This document shows positions 29,803-32,020 of a stretch of 32,020 nucleotides of DNA, in pieces. Location: NCBI GenBank assembly GCA_902812415.1, contig CADDZJ010000043.1:1-32020 (forward strand), written 5' to 3'. The first letter of the stretch is position 1. The number at the start of each line of letters is the position of its first letter. Below the pieces are notes generated by a model, which saw only the letters and a program-made list of their open reading frames with translations, had not been told where the DNA came from and did not search any database. Both the position numbers and the translations under genes were made by a program. The DNA comes from Acidobacteriota bacterium. GTDB taxonomy: Bacteria > Acidobacteriota > Terriglobia > UBA7540.

Positions 29803-31758
29803 ATGAGTTTCCGGGCAAGCAACGCCATCATCCTTGTTTTTTTGACTGCTTCGCTTTTCTCAATTCCGCTGAATGCCAGCCAGACACCCAGCAACAACGA
29901 ATCAAGACTGCAAATACTGTACAGCCAGGCGCAGCAGGCGCAGAGCCGTCACGACTATGAAGAAGCGGCGCGGGATTATGCCGGCATCCTGAAGCTCCAG
30001 CCTCGCCTGCCTGAAATCCGCGCGAACCTCGGCATCATGGATTACCTCCTGGGCCGGTATAGCGAGGCGGCCCGGAATTTTCAGGAGGCTCTCCGTGAGA
30101 AACCGGATCTCCTATCCGCAAATCTTTTCCTCGGCATCGATCTTCTTCAGCTTCATCACGCGCAGGAGGCGCTGCCCTTTCTTGCCCGAGCGGAAAAAGC
30201 CTCTCCCCGGAATATTCAAGTGAACCTGAGCCTTGCGCGGGCGTATGCCGACTTGCGCGAATTCGATGAAGCCAATGAGTATTATGACCGCGCAGCGGCC
30301 ATCGACCCGCAGAACGCCGCCGCCGTTTATGGCCTGGGCGTCACCTACATGAGCCTTCAGCAGTCTGCGGTGGAGCGGCTGGCCCAGGCTGGAAAGAGGT
30401 CGGTTTATGGACGAATGCTGCTGGCCGGCTCTTTTGCGAATGAGGGCCGGTTGAATGATTCCATCCGCGTCTTGCAAGATCTCTTGAAATCTTTTCCTGA
30501 CTTCCCCGGCATTCATACCGCTTTGGGTTTTGACGAGGCGCAACAGGGCGACCGGCAGAAAGCGCAGAAAGAATTTCAAAGTGAACTCCGAACGCACCCC
30601 GGATATTTGCCGGCGCGGCTCGGACTTGCCCGCGTGGCGCTTGGCGCGGGCGACACCCAGGCGGCAACCGGGGCCTTGGAACGAGCGTGGCAGGCGGATT
30701 CAGGCTTCGTCCAGGCGAACATCATGAATCTTTTTTCATCGCCGGACGTCCAGGAAGCCGCTGCGCTGAGGGCCCGGCTGGAGACGATCGCTCAAAGCCT
30801 TCCTGCTTCTCGCCTGAGAGACTTTCTGAATCGTTTTCTCGCCCATTCGCCGGGACAGCCGTCCCTTGCGATTTCTCAGCCTCCCAACTCATTCGTTCAA
30901 CCCGCAAGCCGCGCTGCCTCAGCTCGCGATAACCGCGCGCAGGACGCCCAAAGACTTTTTGCAGAAGGTCACTACACCGCCTGTGCGGAGAGCTTGCAGA
31001 CCTCGAAAGGATCCCTGGAGCGCAGTCAACTTGCTTTGCTTGCGGAGTGCAGCTACGACGCGGGCCGCTACCGAGAGAGTTTCCTCGCGGCGGGAGAATT
31101 ATTGCGTCGTAAGCCTGCCAATAAAGAAGCGTTATATTGGCGGGCAAAATCATGCAAAAAGCTGGCCCTTCAAAGCCTCATGACGATGGGCATGGCTCAC
31201 CCGAACTCTTATCGAGTCCACCTGCTTCTCGGCCAGGCGTACCTGAACATGAACCGATACCAGAAGGCCGAGGGCGAATATGCAATGGCCTTAAGGATGC
31301 AGCCCAGGGATTTAGCGGGCCACATCGGACTCGCCACAGCTTACTGGAAAGATATGAAGTTTGACGCGGCGCTTCCGCATTTGAAAGCGGCGTTGGCTGA
31401 GAACCCCGCTGATCCCGACGCGAGTTATATTTTGGGTGAGATTTTGATCAAGCGTCATCAATATTCCGAAGCCAGGCCCTACCTGGTTGTGGCCGCGCGC
31501 GGCGCCGGGGATCGCGCGCTTTTGGCGCGGGCGTTGCTCAGTAAGGTTGACGCTTCCCAGGGAAAGACTCGTGAAGCCATTGCGGAATTAAAACAGGCGC
31601 TGAGCGTCGATCGCGACGGAAGCCTGCATTTTCAGCTCTATCAGCTTTATCACAAGCAGGGAGATATGCGCGCCGCCCAGGCGGCGCTTGCCGAGTCTCA
31701 GGCCATCCGCGCGCGTTCTGAGCGGAGCGCTCAGGCTGAGATTCAGGTCCATCCGTGA
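29803..31758 (+). CDS. Secreted tetratricopeptide-repeat protein
   Basis: The 651-residue product has a signal peptide (1-25 or 26, IILVFLTASLFSIPLNAS). Residues about 38-180 hold four clear TPR units, such as HDYEEAARDYAGILKLQPRLPEIRANLG and FDEANEYYDRAAAIDPQNAAAVYGLG. More degenerate units follow to about 300, then a Ser/Pro-rich linker (about 355-380). A second TPR set fills 385-640, including YQKAEGEYAMALRMQPRDLAGHIGLA and FDAALPHLKAALAENPADPDASYILGE. TPR arrays mediate protein-protein contacts; with a signal peptide this one probably acts in the periplasm or at the envelope. There is no enzymatic domain. It is a monocistronic unit with 305 bp upstream, and there is no evidence tying it to the T6SS. 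ATG 29803 has only a weak GGA upstream. Function beyond scaffolding cannot be read. Confidence 0.85.
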   Translation: MSFRASNAIILVFLTASLFSIPLNASQTPSNNESRLQILYSQAQQAQSRHDYEEAARDYAGILKLQPRLPEIRANLGIMDYLLGRYSEAARNFQEALREKPDLLSANLFLGIDLLQLHHAQEALPFLARAEKASPRNIQVNLSLARAYADLREFDEANEYYDRAAAIDPQNAAAVYGLGVTYMSLQQSAVERLAQAGKRSVYGRMLLAGSFANEGRLNDSIRVLQDLLKSFPDFPGIHTALGFDEAQQGDRQKAQKEFQSELRTHPGYLPARLGLARVALGAGDTQAATGALERAWQADSGFVQANIMNLFSSPDVQEAAALRARLETIAQSLPASRLRDFLNRFLAHSPGQPSLAISQPPNSFVQPASRAASARDNRAQDAQRLFAEGHYTACAESLQTSKGSLERSQLALLAECSYDAGRYRESFLAAGELLRRKPANKEALYWRAKSCKKLALQSLMTMGMAHPNSYRVHLLLGQAYLNMNRYQKAEGEYAMALRMQPRDLAGHIGLATAYWKDMKFDAALPHLKAALAENPADPDASYILGEILIKRHQYSEARPYLVVAARGAGDRALLARALLSKVDASQGKTREAIAELKQALSVDRDGSLHFQLYQLYHKQGDMRAAQAALAESQAIRARSERSAQAEIQVHP

Positions 31759-31890
31759 TCCCGTGAGGCTCATGGCCTGGCAGGAACCTGTTAGGGTAAA
31801 CTCGGCGAGGAGACCCAACGGCCGTGATGAGTGAAAAGTGACAAGGCAAGAAAAAGCAACTTAAGCGCCGAAGAGGTTGTGAAAAAATCT

Positions 31891-31917
31891 CGCTGTAGCG
31901 GCGAACTATGTTCGCCG
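31891..31917. repeat. Short palindrome preceded by CGCTGTAGCG
   Basis: CGGCGAAC (31899-31906) and GTTCGCCG (31910-31917) are perfect inverted arms around TAT. The preceding CGCTGTAGCG also precedes the large inverted repeat at 61, so both may belong to one REP-like family. The rest of the spacer 31759-32020 shows no gene or clear terminator before the window ends. Confidence 0.5.
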
Positions 31918-32020
31918 ACTGGAGTTTGGACCTTTCGGACTTCAACCATGGGCGTAAAGAATCAAATTTTTCGCCAAACGGCGGTTCAGGCATGCGGAAA
32001 TAGACGTTTCGTTGATTTCT

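Noticed and set aside
3496-31840. Short GAGTGAGAAG-like motif seen near 3500, 13565 and 31825
   Set aside because: The copies are short and imperfect, with no palindromy or consistent context; chance or decayed simple sequence is enough to explain them.
31538-31993. 151-codon minus-strand frame at the right edge
   Set aside because: It overlaps the end of the TPR gene antisense, runs through the palindrome, and has no domain-like sequence.

Overview
The window carries most of a type VI secretion system (T6SS) locus, followed by three genes for envelope or secreted proteins. Gene content suggests an Acidobacteriota-type bacterium. The clues are an Oar-like TonB-dependent receptor with an N-terminal carboxypeptidase-regulatory domain, a giant lipoprotein of Ig-like modules plus a beta-propeller, a secreted TPR protein, and REP/RAYT-type debris in the spacers. 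That placement is inference; no rRNA or other phylogenetic marker is present.

Layout. Positions 1-560 hold a REP-like inverted repeat and the broken remains of a RAYT/IS200-like transposase on the minus strand. Positions 629-12612 hold the T6SS sheath, tube and baseplate genes on the plus strand: tssB, tssC, hcp, tagJ/impE, tssA, tssE, tssF, tssG and clpV. Positions 12663-14296 hold two unrecognised genes that look like a cargo module: a glycine-zipper, membrane-active candidate effector and a possible immunity protein. Positions 14434-17103 hold the spike genes, vgrG and a PAAR tip. Positions 17194-19657 hold an unusual accessory set: an FHA-DUF4123 fusion, a small protein of unknown function, and an FHA-DcrB/DUF1795 fusion. 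DUF4123 and DUF1795 are the two classic T6SS effector-loading chaperone families, and here both carry closely related N-terminal FHA domains. The membrane-complex genes tssJ, tssK, tssL and tssM are not in the window, and neither is a PpkA kinase or PppA phosphatase.

From 19704 the locus changes character. A 1979-residue Ig-like/YVTN lipoprotein on the minus strand is divergent from a 1238-residue TonB-dependent receptor-like protein, and their predicted promoters interleave in a 137-bp AT-rich gap. A 651-residue secreted TPR protein follows, and the window ends in a spacer with another small palindrome.

Functional reading. TssB/TssC form the contractile sheath around the Hcp tube. TssA, E, F and G build the baseplate, ClpV recycles the sheath with TagJ as its partner, and VgrG plus PAAR form the spike. 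The FHA-linked chaperones probably load cargo onto the spike, possibly under threonine-phosphorylation control. The most novel part of the window is this paired FHA-chaperone arrangement next to an unassigned membrane-active cargo gene.
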